Below, in pieces: positions 6,084-12,825 of a stretch of 14,564 nt of DNA (positions are counted from its first letter, which is position 1; each line of letters starts with the position of its first letter). The notes beneath the pieces are model-generated. The model was not told the origin of the DNA, ran no database searches, and saw only the letters and a program-made list of their open reading frames with translations. Location: the NCBI GenBank assembly GCA_035455185.1, contig DATIFQ010000314.1:1-14564 (forward strand), written 5' to 3'. The position numbers and the translations under genes are program-made. The stretch is from JAEHDI01 sp035455185. Its GTDB lineage: Bacteria > Acidobacteriota > Terriglobia > Bryobacterales > Bryobacteraceae.

Positions 6084-6587
6084 TCAACCGGCTTTCCACT
6101 CCGGGACGTGCTCCCCGGGAGCGAACGGCGCAACCCCGGCGCGCTCGCCCAAGGCTTCGAGGTCCCGCTTCGAGAACCCGTCCAAAGCCCAGGCGATGGC
6201 GCCGTCCGGCTCAATCAGGAACATCGACGGCACGTGCGAGATGCCGAAGGCGTTGCTGGCCGGGTAGCCGGATTCCTCCGCGTCCAAAAGGGCCGGGAGC
6301 GAGATGCTGTATTGGCGGAGAAACGTCCGCGTAGCGCGGGCGTCATCCTGAGACACCACATAGATTCGCAGATCGCCCGCCGGATTGCCACGGGCCATCC
6401 GGTCCAGAAACGGCAGAGTGTATTGGCAGACAGGGCAGGAGGCCTTGAAGAACGCGAGAACAACCGGCCCGCCGGCAAACAGATCTTCGGACGAACGGTC
6501 GTCTCCTTCAAGGTCACGCAGGCGAAATGCCGGCGCCGCGGCCCCCGCCTGCAGCATCTCTCGTGTGTGCCGCCACCCCATGGCCAT
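6084..6587 (-). CDS. TlpA/AhpC-like thioredoxin-fold redox protein
   Basis: The 167-aa product is a thioredoxin-fold protein with an AhpC/TSA-redoxin layout: 'AGAAAPAFRLRDLEG' (about 14-28), then the active site 'FKASCPVCQYTLPFL' with C51-x2-C54 and the cis-proline 'ISHVPSMFLIEPDG' (P120). It could act as a thiol-disulfide reductase or a peroxidase-like protein. The two-cysteine CxxC favours a TlpA/ResA-like redox role over a classical peroxiredoxin. No signal peptide or membrane anchor is visible, so a cytoplasmic site is inferred. Its ATG shares one base with the stop of the flavoprotein gene (TGATG), implying translational coupling and a shared process; the flavoprotein may be its electron source. 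Met11 is a possible later start, but the TGATG arrangement favours the first Met. Confidence 0.86.
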   Translation of the reverse strand: MAMGWRHTREMLQAGAAAPAFRLRDLEGDDRSSEDLFAGGPVVLAFFKASCPVCQYTLPFLDRMARGNPAGDLRIYVVSQDDARATRTFLRQYSISLPALLDAEESGYPASNAFGISHVPSMFLIEPDGAIAWALDGFSKRDLEALGERAGVAPFAPGEHVPEWKAG

Positions 6588-7891
6588 CAGTCTAACAGCT
6601 TGTGCAGTTGCTGAGCCGCCACGAGGAGTGGGTCCCAGACCGGTGCATACGGGGGCGCATAGGCGAGATCGAGATTTTCGAGGTCATCGATGGTCATATG
6701 GCTGGTGAGCGCGGAGGCAATGACGTTAACGCGGCCGGCTGCGTCTCTCTCGCCTATGACCGTGCCCCCCAGCAGCCTGTGTGTCCGCCGGTCGGCCACG
6801 AGTTCGACCGTGGTCCGAGCGGGCCAGAAATAGGGGGCTCGGTCCCGGGCCTCGATCCGTGCCGAGACCGAATCGAAACCTTCCCGCTTCGCCTCGGCGG
6901 CCGACAACCCGGTAGTCGCGACCGCGAGACCGCAGACACGGACAATCGACGTTCCGACCACTCCGGTGAACCGTTCCCGCCCGCCCGCGGCGTTGGCACC
7001 TGCGATGCGCCCCATCTTGTTGGCGGTCGTCCCGAGCGGGATGTAAACGGGCCTGCCGGTGATGAGATGAGTCGTCTCGGCGCAATCGCCCGCGGCATAG
7101 ACGCCAGGCAGGCTGGTTTCCATCCGGTCGCTCACTTCGATGGCGCCGGTACGGCCGAGCTGAATGCCCGCCTCCGCCGCGATCTCGACGTTCGGCACCA
7201 GGCCGGCCGACAGCACGACGAGGTCGGCCGGCACATCGCCGGCACGGCCGGACTCGATTCCGGAGATGCGCATATTCAGCCTCAGGTCGATCCGGGATCG
7301 CTCGAGGTGGCGGCGCAGCGTCTCGGTCAGCTCACGATCGGCGCGGTTTAGGACGAACTCCGAGGACTCGATCAGCGTGACCGCGAGGCCCTGTGTGCGA
7401 AGGGCCTCCGCGACCTCGATGCCGATGTAGCCCGCTCCGATGACGGCCGCGCGTCGCGGGCGTTCGTTCCGAATGAACTCGCGGAGTCGGACGGCGTCCG
7501 TGAGCGTGTGCAGGGTGAAGACGTGCGGAAGATGTGCGCCTTCGATGCCGGCGCGTTTCGGGCGCGCTCCGGTGGCGATCACGAGGTGATCGTAACGCAC
7601 GCGCTCGCCGCCGGCGAGCGAGAGCTCACGCCGGGGATGGTGAATGGATGCGACCTCCGCTCCGGTTCGTACTTCGATGTTCCGCTCCCGGCGAAAGTGC
7701 TCGGGCGTATATACGATCAGATCGCGCATCGAATCAACGCGACCCTCGATGTAATAGGGCAGGCCGCAGGCGGCGTAGGAGATCGTCGGACTTTTTTCCA
7801 GCACCAGGATTTCGAGCGAACGATCGAGCCTCCGGGCGCGTGACGCCGCGCTCAGTCCGGCTGCAACGCCGCCGATGACTACAAGCCGCAT
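6587..7891 (-). CDS. CoA-disulfide reductase-like FAD/NAD(P) oxidoreductase
   Basis: The 434-aa product belongs to the single-cysteine class of pyridine nucleotide-disulfide oxidoreductases (CoA-disulfide reductase, NADH oxidase, NADH peroxidase, persulfide reductase). These reduce disulfides, oxygen or peroxide with NAD(P)H through FAD. Visible features are an N-terminal FAD motif 'VIGGVAAGLSAA' (5-16), the active cysteine C42 in 'SYAACGLPYY', 'ATGARPK' (106-112), a NAD(P)-binding 'VIGAGYIGIEVAEAL' (150-164), and the second FAD motif 'GVYAAGDCAE' (263-272). The C-terminal dimer domain carries 'YAPPYAPVWDPL' (411-422); the tyrosine in this motif is important in known CoA-disulfide reductases. 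There is no rhodanese domain. It is joined by TGATG overlaps to the STAS gene before it and the thioredoxin-like gene after it. The exact substrate is uncertain. Confidence 0.88.
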   Translation of the reverse strand: MRLVVIGGVAAGLSAASRARRLDRSLEILVLEKSPTISYAACGLPYYIEGRVDSMRDLIVYTPEHFRRERNIEVRTGAEVASIHHPRRELSLAGGERVRYDHLVIATGARPKRAGIEGAHLPHVFTLHTLTDAVRLREFIRNERPRRAAVIGAGYIGIEVAEALRTQGLAVTLIESSEFVLNRADRELTETLRRHLERSRIDLRLNMRISGIESGRAGDVPADLVVLSAGLVPNVEIAAEAGIQLGRTGAIEVSDRMETSLPGVYAAGDCAETTHLITGRPVYIPLGTTANKMGRIAGANAAGGRERFTGVVGTSIVRVCGLAVATTGLSAAEAKREGFDSVSARIEARDRAPYFWPARTTVELVADRRTHRLLGGTVIGERDAAGRVNVIASALTSHMTIDDLENLDLAYAPPYAPVWDPLLVAAQQLHKLLD

Positions 7892-8295
7892 CAGTTATCC
7901 TGCTGTTGCTGAACGAAGGAGAGGATGTCGAAGCGCCGGATTTCACGATCTGGAAAGAAGCTGTTGACGGCCGCCTGCTCGTCGTCGAAGATCTCGAACA
8001 CGGTTGACAGCTTCGTAAGCACGAGCAGCTCAATCTGACGGCGATTCAGGTTGAGGAGGGCGAGCTTTCCACCGGCCTTCCGCAGGCTGGTGAAACAGAC
8101 GACCATTGCTCCGAGGCCGGTACTGTCAATGTAATCGACGCCGGCGAGATTGAGAACCACGTTGTGCCGCTCGTCGGCGAGCAACTGCCGGAGCTTGTCG
8201 CGCAATGCCGAGGCAGGATCACCCACCACCAGGCCGCCCTTGACGTCCAGGACGACAACACCCTCTTTTTCCCGCTGCTCAATCTCCAGGCGCAT
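7891..8295 (-). CDS. STAS-domain protein, anti-sigma factor antagonist-like
   Basis: The 134-aa product is a single STAS domain of the SpoIIAA/RsbV type. Such proteins bind an anti-sigma factor or act as phospho-switches in partner-switching stress pathways. The signature 'NLAGVDYIDSTGLGAMV' (49-65) contains the serine that is phosphorylated in the family (S58, next to T59). 'GGLVVGDPASALRDKL' (20-35) is the typical preceding helix. About 25 C-terminal residues beyond the usual domain end in 'QQQQDN'. No cognate anti-sigma kinase or phosphatase is in the window. It follows the histidine kinase gene by 32 bp and overlaps the flavoprotein start (TGATG). A TACAAT hexamer 11 nt before its ATG and the absence of a clear Shine-Dalgarno suggest a separate promoter with a very short leader. 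Confidence 0.88.
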   Translation of the reverse strand: MRLEIEQREKEGVVVLDVKGGLVVGDPASALRDKLRQLLADERHNVVLNLAGVDYIDSTGLGAMVVCFTSLRKAGGKLALLNLNRRQIELLVLTKLSTVFEIFDDEQAAVNSFFPDREIRRFDILSFVQQQQDN

Positions 8296-8306
8296 AGCAG
8301 GACTCT

Positions 8307-8312
8307 ATTGTA
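8307..8312 (-). promoter_or_regulatory. TACAAT -10-like element just before the STAS gene
   Basis: TACAAT (5/6 match) on the minus strand ends 11 nt before the STAS ATG, in the 32-bp gap after the histidine kinase. No -35 consensus and no Shine-Dalgarno were seen. The geometry resembles that before the response regulator and nuoI. Confidence 0.3.
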
Positions 8313-8327
8313 ATACCGGAAGTCCGC

Positions 8328-9803
8328 TCATGCGGGATGTACATTCAGCGGGGTGGAATCGACGGCCCGTGCAGCGGCCAGCGGCAGCGTCACGATGAAA
8401 CGGGTACCCTTTCCCACGGTACTGGCCACACGGATGGAACCGGCGTGCGCCTTGACGATCCACGAGACGAAGCTCAAACCAAGGCCCAATCCTTTTTCGG
8501 GCCCACCCTCGATCCCGGGTACTCGATACAGACGGTCAAAGACGTGCGGCAGGTATTCCGCGGGGATACCGCAGCCTGTGTCCTCCACGACGAGCTCAAG
8601 CTTGTCGCGGTCCGCGGACAGCCGGACTCGCACTTCGCCCCCAGGAGGAGTGAACTTGACCGCATTAGCGAGAAGATTCGTGACGAGCCGTTCGAACTGA
8701 ACGCGATCGAGCTCCGCTACGCAGTGCGGTGGCGTCTCCAGGGAGAGCTGCACGCGGGACTCATCCGCCGGAATCTGGAACTGACCCGTAATGTCCTTAA
8801 GGATCGGTACGACATCCATCGCTTCCTTATGAAGGGTGAGCTGGCCGGACTCCGCCTGGGACAGAGAGAGCATCGCATGGACGAAGCGAGTCAGCCGTTC
8901 CACTTCCTCCAACGCTTCCATGATGGCCTCCCGGTACTGCTCCACCGTTCGCGCGGTGTACAGGGCCACCTCGAGCTGGCCGCGCACGGCGGTGATCGGC
9001 GTGCGTAGTTCATGCGACACGTCGGCCGTGAACTGACGCATATGCCGGAACGATTTCTCCAACCGTTCGATCATCTGGTTGAGCGTATTGATGAGGCGAT
9101 CGAGTTCATCGCCCGTTCCGCTGGCCGGGATGCGGAGGCTGAGATTTGTGCCCGTGATCCTCTGTGTAGCCTCCACGAGGTTATTGATCGGGCGCAGGGC
9201 GCGTCCGGCCCAATACCAACCGAACAGACTGCCACCGCACACAAAAAGCGGCAGAACAGCCATGTAGATCCAGAGAAATCGTGCGCGAACCGGCTGGGTT
9301 ACGTCGAAGGACCTTCCGATCGCAACATAGTACGGCCTGTTCCTTTGGGCGTCAACCAGCACACCCCAACGCAGCAGATACATCACGTGGGCTGGATCCG
9401 GGCGGTAGCGCCACCCCGACTCCCTTGATTGAATCGCGGCCCGAATTTCGGCGGGGGATTCCACGCCGATAACGCGATACCCGGGCGAGACCTCCAGGAT
9501 TTGGCCCTGCGAATCGGCGAGAAAGAACACGCGCCGGAGGCGCTCGACCGCGGCTACTTCGTTCGGGTCGTTCTGGTTGAAGACCCAGACCGGCCCGCTG
9601 CCCCTGATTCGGAGGTACCCCACCAGCGCCAGCCATTGTTCGTCCAGTAGTTGGCGCACCTGGCTGTCCTGGATACGGCCGAGAAGGTGGTAGAACGCCG
9701 CGCCGAGCGCTCCGAACAGCAAGGTGAAGAAAAGCAGATAGTTCGCCGTGAGCCGGAACCGGAGTCGGCGAGTAATGCGTACACGTGGCTCGCCGTCAGA
9801 CAT
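8328..9803 (-). CDS. Membrane sensor histidine kinase (HAMP-HisKA-HATPase_c)
   Basis: The 491-aa product is a sensor kinase that should autophosphorylate on histidine and pass phosphate to the adjacent response regulator. The order is: short basic N-terminus, TM1 (about 18-40), periplasmic sensor (about 41-176), TM2 (about 177-199), HAMP (about 200-253), HisKA with 'FTADVSHELRTPI' (H264), and HATPase with N-box 'NLLANAVKFTPPGG' (N380), G1 'DTGCGIP' (408-414) and G2 'GLGLGLS' (438-444). All catalytic motifs are intact. The HAMP/EnvZ-CusS-like layout fits an OmpR-family partner. The start at 9803 is chosen because it gives the 8-nt ATGTCTGA overlap with the response regulator stop and a basic N-terminus before TM1. 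The signal sensed is unknown. Confidence 0.93.
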   Translation of the reverse strand: MSDGEPRVRITRRLRFRLTANYLLFFTLLFGALGAAFYHLLGRIQDSQVRQLLDEQWLALVGYLRIRGSGPVWVFNQNDPNEVAAVERLRRVFFLADSQGQILEVSPGYRVIGVESPAEIRAAIQSRESGWRYRPDPAHVMYLLRWGVLVDAQRNRPYYVAIGRSFDVTQPVRARFLWIYMAVLPLFVCGGSLFGWYWAGRALRPINNLVEATQRITGTNLSLRIPASGTGDELDRLINTLNQMIERLEKSFRHMRQFTADVSHELRTPITAVRGQLEVALYTARTVEQYREAIMEALEEVERLTRFVHAMLSLSQAESGQLTLHKEAMDVVPILKDITGQFQIPADESRVQLSLETPPHCVAELDRVQFERLVTNLLANAVKFTPPGGEVRVRLSADRDKLELVVEDTGCGIPAEYLPHVFDRLYRVPGIEGGPEKGLGLGLSFVSWIVKAHAGSIRVASTVGKGTRFIVTLPLAAARAVDSTPLNVHPA

Positions 9804-10509
9804 CCGTTCGGGAGGGCTCGGGGGACGCCACCGCCGGCTTCTCCGCCGCGTCAACCATATAGCCAACGCCGCGGACTGTGTGAATCAACTTTTGCGGGCG
9901 CCCTTCATCAATCTTGCTTCGGAGGTGGCGGATATAGACGTCCACGATGTTCGTCAATCCGTCGTAGTCCATTTCCCAAACGTGTTCGACGATCATCGTG
10001 CGGCTTAGCGGTCGGCCCTTGTTTCGCATCAGGTATTCCAGGATGCTGAACTCCTTCGGCGCCAGGTCAATCACCTCGTCGCCGCGGGCGACTTTTCGAC
10101 GAATGCAGTCCAACGAAAGGTCGCCCACTTGAAGCCGTTCCGCGAGCGGTTGGCCGCGGCGAAGCAACGCCCGGACGCGTGCCTGCAGTTCCACAAACGC
10201 GAAGGGTTTGACGAGATAGTCGTCCGCGCCGAGTTCGAGCCCCTGGACGCGGTCGTCCAGAGTGCCGCGGGCGCTCAGGATCAACACCGGCGGAGAGACC
10301 TTCCGATTTCGAACCTTTTGCAGGACCGTCAGCCCGTCAATGTCGGGCAACATAAGGTCCAGGATGATTAGATCGTAGTCGATGTCGTGAATTCGAGCGA
10401 GGGCAGCCGTCCCGTTTTCGGCAACCTCCACGGTGTATCCACTGCCTTCCAAGCCTCGCGCAATGAAGTCCGCGATCCGTCTTTCGTCCTCAATGACCAG
10501 AATTCGCAT
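9796..10509 (-). CDS. OmpR/PhoB-family response regulator
   Basis: The 237-aa product has a receiver domain (1-118) with the acidic pocket (E7, D8), phospho-acceptor D51 in 'LIILDLMLPDIDG', S79 and K101 ('LVKPFAF'). The C-terminal winged-helix DNA-binding domain (about 125-222) includes 'DLAPKEFSILEYLMRNKGR' and 'DVYIRHLRSKID...HTVRGVGYMV'. It is phosphorylated by the histidine kinase encoded next to it and probably regulates nearby promoters. The ATG at 10509 begins the canonical 'MRILVIEDE'; longer in-frame starts would add non-conserved residues that run into the upstream gene. There is no clear Shine-Dalgarno, but GATAAT lies 12 nt upstream. Confidence 0.95.
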   Translation of the reverse strand: MRILVIEDERRIADFIARGLEGSGYTVEVAENGTAALARIHDIDYDLIILDLMLPDIDGLTVLQKVRNRKVSPPVLILSARGTLDDRVQGLELGADDYLVKPFAFVELQARVRALLRRGQPLAERLQVGDLSLDCIRRKVARGDEVIDLAPKEFSILEYLMRNKGRPLSRTMIVEHVWEMDYDGLTNIVDVYIRHLRSKIDEGRPQKLIHTVRGVGYMVDAAEKPAVASPEPSRTDV

Positions 10510-10521
10510 CTTGGGTAAGAG

Positions 10522-10527
10522 ATTATC
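10522..10527 (-). promoter_or_regulatory. GATAAT -10-like element just before the response regulator
   Basis: GATAAT (followed by CT) on the minus strand ends 12 nt before the response regulator ATG, in the 65-bp gap after the membrane acyltransferase. The octamer and spacing match those before nuoI. No -35 consensus was found at 17 nt (reads CTACCG). A start about 6 nt downstream would leave a leader too short for a Shine-Dalgarno. Confidence 0.35.
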
Positions 10528-10574
10528 AGGTCTTGAGGATGATCGGTAGGGGGAGGGGATCCGGGACCCGCCGG

Positions 10575-11669
10575 CTAGTCGCCGGAGGCCCGGCCCGGAA
10601 TGAAGTACGGATAGTAGTACGAAAGCCGCAAGCCCCGGAGGTTGTTCCAGTTCGTTCTGAGAACGGAGAGGCCCAACATGAGCAGGATGACTCCGACAGC
10701 CGCGGCCGCCACCTGTCCCGACGTCAGGCTTTCCTTCCAGAACCAGAGCCACCGGCCGTAGACGAGCTCCGTGTGCACCCAATAGACGAGAAGCGACGTG
10801 ATCCCAAACTGACGCACCCAACTCCATCCCGGCGCGGCGCCGTATTGCGTCCACAGATACGCTCCTGCCAGCATGAGCAGAATCACGCCAAGCTTGATCA
10901 GGATCAGGGTCGGGCTGTTCAGCCAGAATTCAGATGCCGGGTACAGCGAATACGGCAGATTTGCCGCGTACTGTGCGCCGAGGATAAGACCGAAACCCAC
11001 GACGGCACTCCATTGCATGAAGCGGTCCATCAGGTCCTTCCGCATGATGCGGAGGATACTGCCGGCGCTCATACCGAAGGCGACGAATGAAGCCCAGGGG
11101 AAGAAGGCGAAGAACTGGGTGTCGGGGACGAAGTAGGCTCTTAGAACCGAAGGCACGCTCGACCAACTGAAATGGGATATCCAAGGAGCCGCAACTGCGA
11201 TGAGCACGCCCGTAGCCGCGCAAACCCGAACTCGTTGTTCAGTGCGGAACATCGCCAGGAGCGACAACACCGCGATGGAGAGGCCCATGCAGTTGAGGAT
11301 GTCTACGCGGAACAAGTCGGTCCACGGGCTGGCCGGCAGCGCGAAGGCCCAGAGCTGGAGCCGGAAAAGGAACGCAATTCCAAACAGGTAGCCGGCGCGA
11401 CGCAACGCCGCGATGATACGGGCGCCTCCGGGGAGGCCCTGGCGCTCACGGCTCTCCATCAGAAAAGCGAGCGTAACACCGGTAAGGAACAGGAAGATTG
11501 CCGGAGGCATGCCGCCCACGAACTGCGAAAGAACGTATGGGGAGTCCTGTCTCAGATCAGGGTGAGTGAACGAATGAAACACATGACCTTGCAGCATGAT
11601 CAGCGCCGCAAGACCGCGGGTCCAGTCCAAATATGCGAGTCGGGAGGATGATTTGGAAGCAGATGCCAT
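10575..11669 (-). CDS. Polytopic membrane acyltransferase (HGSNAT/DUF1624-like)
   Basis: The 364-aa product is an integral membrane protein with roughly ten hydrophobic segments. The N-terminus 'YLDWTRGLAALIMLQGHVFH' (about 13-32) matches the DUF1624 / heparan-alpha-glucosaminide N-acetyltransferase catalytic family, with conserved D15, R18, G19 and two histidines (H29, H32) that resemble the acyl-transfer site of that family. Such bacterial proteins are thought to move acyl groups across or onto membrane-facing substrates; the substrate here is unknown. The C-terminus is polar. A perfect TATAAT lies upstream. It is in the same direction as, but probably not in the same transcript as, the response regulator, which has its own upstream element. 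Confidence 0.78.
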   Translation of the reverse strand: MASASKSSSRLAYLDWTRGLAALIMLQGHVFHSFTHPDLRQDSPYVLSQFVGGMPPAIFLFLTGVTLAFLMESRERQGLPGGARIIAALRRAGYLFGIAFLFRLQLWAFALPASPWTDLFRVDILNCMGLSIAVLSLLAMFRTEQRVRVCAATGVLIAVAAPWISHFSWSSVPSVLRAYFVPDTQFFAFFPWASFVAFGMSAGSILRIMRKDLMDRFMQWSAVVGFGLILGAQYAANLPYSLYPASEFWLNSPTLILIKLGVILLMLAGAYLWTQYGAAPGWSWVRQFGITSLLVYWVHTELVYGRWLWFWKESLTSGQVAAAAVGVILLMLGLSVLRTNWNNLRGLRLSYYYPYFIPGRASGD

Positions 11670-11698
11670 ACTCAGGGAATAACGGCCTACTTGTTGTT

Positions 11699-11704
11699 AT
11701 TATA
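11699..11704 (-). promoter_or_regulatory. Perfect TATAAT -10 upstream of the membrane acyltransferase
   Basis: TATAAT occurs on the minus strand 1 base past the LolA-like gene's TAG and 29 nt before the acyltransferase ATG. The leader predicted is about 22 nt. A -35 consensus at 17 nt is absent (reads GCGTGA, within the LolA-like coding end), so it may be an extended or weak promoter. Confidence 0.4.
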
Positions 11705-11705
11705 C

Positions 11706-12386
11706 CTACTTTTGCGGGAACTCACGCTTGACGCCGGAAGGCAACTTCAGTGTCACCGCCTGCTCGGAGACCCCCGGGTTAAATTTCAAGTCGACATATG
11801 TAATGAGCGTGTAGTCCCCTGACGGCCGGTAGAACTTCTGTTGCACCGGGTATCCGCCGGCCGCCACCCACAATTCAACCTTGTCTAAATGTTCGCGTGC
11901 TGATGCCGCTCTTGGCTTGAGTTCAAGGCGGGTGACCGCCTCACCGGAGACCTTTTCCTCGCCGGTCATCCGAACCAGGTAATTGTTCTGAAGCTCCTGG
12001 CCCGAAGTTCCGAACCCCAACAGCAGGAACTGGTCCACCAATTCCCGATACTTTCCGAGGTCGTAGATCTGAACGGTTTGGATCTTCGGGTAGTAGATTT
12101 GCGCTTTCCGGTCGGCGAAAACCGCCGTTCGGGTATCCGGCGCGTCGAAGTCGATCCGCATCTGGGCGCCACGCTTACCAACCTTCCTCATCTGGATCTT
12201 GCCGGTCTCCTCGGTGGTGTCGTTGATTACGGCGGTGTGGTCCTGCCGCTTGAGACGGGCGCACAGGTCGCGGAATGAGGATGCGGATTTGTCCATGGAG
12301 GCCAGGACGTCCTCCAATTCCGACGCTGACAGTTTCGATGCAGGACCCCAGCAGCACAGGCTTAGTATCAAGAGGAGAAGAGGCAT
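11706..12386 (-). CDS. LolA-like outer-membrane lipoprotein carrier/sorting protein
   Basis: The 226-aa product has an N-terminal hydrophobic signal segment ('PLLLLILSLCCWG', likely cleavage after 'LSA', about residue 21) and then a LolA-like beta-sheet fold: 'VFADRKAQIYYPKIQTVQIYDLG', 'LVDQFLLLGFGTSGQEL', 'RLELKPRAA', and 'KVELWVAAGGYPVQQKFYRPSGDYTLITYVDLKFNPG'. LolA-family proteins carry lipoproteins through the periplasm; acidobacterial versions may be outer-membrane lipoprotein-sorting proteins with an unclear client. The start at 12386 leaves a 26-bp gap after the small one-TM gene and lacks a good ribosome binding site. A longer in-frame extension upstream would have no signal peptide at its N-terminus and is rejected. 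The cysteines in the signal segment do not form a standard lipobox. Confidence 0.72.
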   Translation of the reverse strand: MPLLLLILSLCCWGPASKLSASELEDVLASMDKSASSFRDLCARLKRQDHTAVINDTTEETGKIQMRKVGKRGAQMRIDFDAPDTRTAVFADRKAQIYYPKIQTVQIYDLGKYRELVDQFLLLGFGTSGQELQNNYLVRMTGEEKVSGEAVTRLELKPRAASAREHLDKVELWVAAGGYPVQQKFYRPSGDYTLITYVDLKFNPGVSEQAVTLKLPSGVKREFPQK

Positions 12387-12412
12387 TCGCGGTTTCAGGG
12401 TAGTCGCTTTCG

Positions 12413-12781
12413 TCAGGGTCTCACGGTCGCCATGTAGCCCTTGATCTCGGACTCGGCGTCGAAGATGGGATCGAGTCGCGCAAAACGCAACTGTTTTCCG
12501 AATCGCTTCCGCACCAGTTCGGCGGCGGCGTCTTTCTTGCCGGCGTCGGGGACCTGAGCGAGAAGCTCGGGCGCAAGCCAGACGACGTCGGTTCCGTCGT
12601 GGGCTTGCAGTATCACGATGCTGGAAGGGCGTGGCTGGTCGCGAAACCAGACTTTTGGAGTCAGGAAGATGAAGGCCAGGATGAGCCCGACCATCACGTC
12701 GTACTGCCAGCCGGCCCTCGGGTAATCCCACAGGATAAACCGCTTCAGGCCGGACCAGAAGCTAACAACCATATCCACCAT
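12413..12781 (-). CDS. Small one-TM membrane protein, unknown
   Basis: The 122-aa product has one membrane segment ('VMVGLILAFIFLTPKVWF', about 29-46) preceded by an amphipathic N-terminus, and a soluble tail with 'DVVWLAPELLAQVPDAGKKD' and 'VRKRFGKQLRFARLDPIF'. I do not recognise a family. It sits between homoserine dehydrogenase (44 bp upstream) and the LolA-like gene (26 bp downstream), which suggests co-transcription and possibly a role with the LolA-like protein. The first Met (12781) has no obvious Shine-Dalgarno; Met4 is an alternative. Confidence 0.6.
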   Translation of the reverse strand: MVDMVVSFWSGLKRFILWDYPRAGWQYDVMVGLILAFIFLTPKVWFRDQPRPSSIVILQAHDGTDVVWLAPELLAQVPDAGKKDAAAELVRKRFGKQLRFARLDPIFDAESEIKGYMATVRP

Positions 12782-12825
12782 CAGTTTAGCACGCAGCCGA
12801 AGAAGTGCTACTATCCGCTACCGAG

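Noticed and set aside
6602..7351. 249-codon plus-strand frame opposite the flavoprotein gene
   Set aside because: Antisense shadow with no domain; the minus-strand frame has intact FAD and NAD motifs over its full length.
9804..9866. Longer N-terminus of the histidine kinase
   Set aside because: The Arg/Pro-rich extension lies inside the response regulator coding end and is not seen in this kinase type; ATG at 9803 gives the usual short overlap.
10510..10854. Longer N-terminus of the response regulator
   Set aside because: It runs into the upstream acyltransferase gene; the family start 'MRILVIEDE' is at 10509.
12387..12731. Longer N-terminus of the LolA-like protein
   Set aside because: It lies over the coding region of the small one-TM gene in another frame and would bury the signal peptide.
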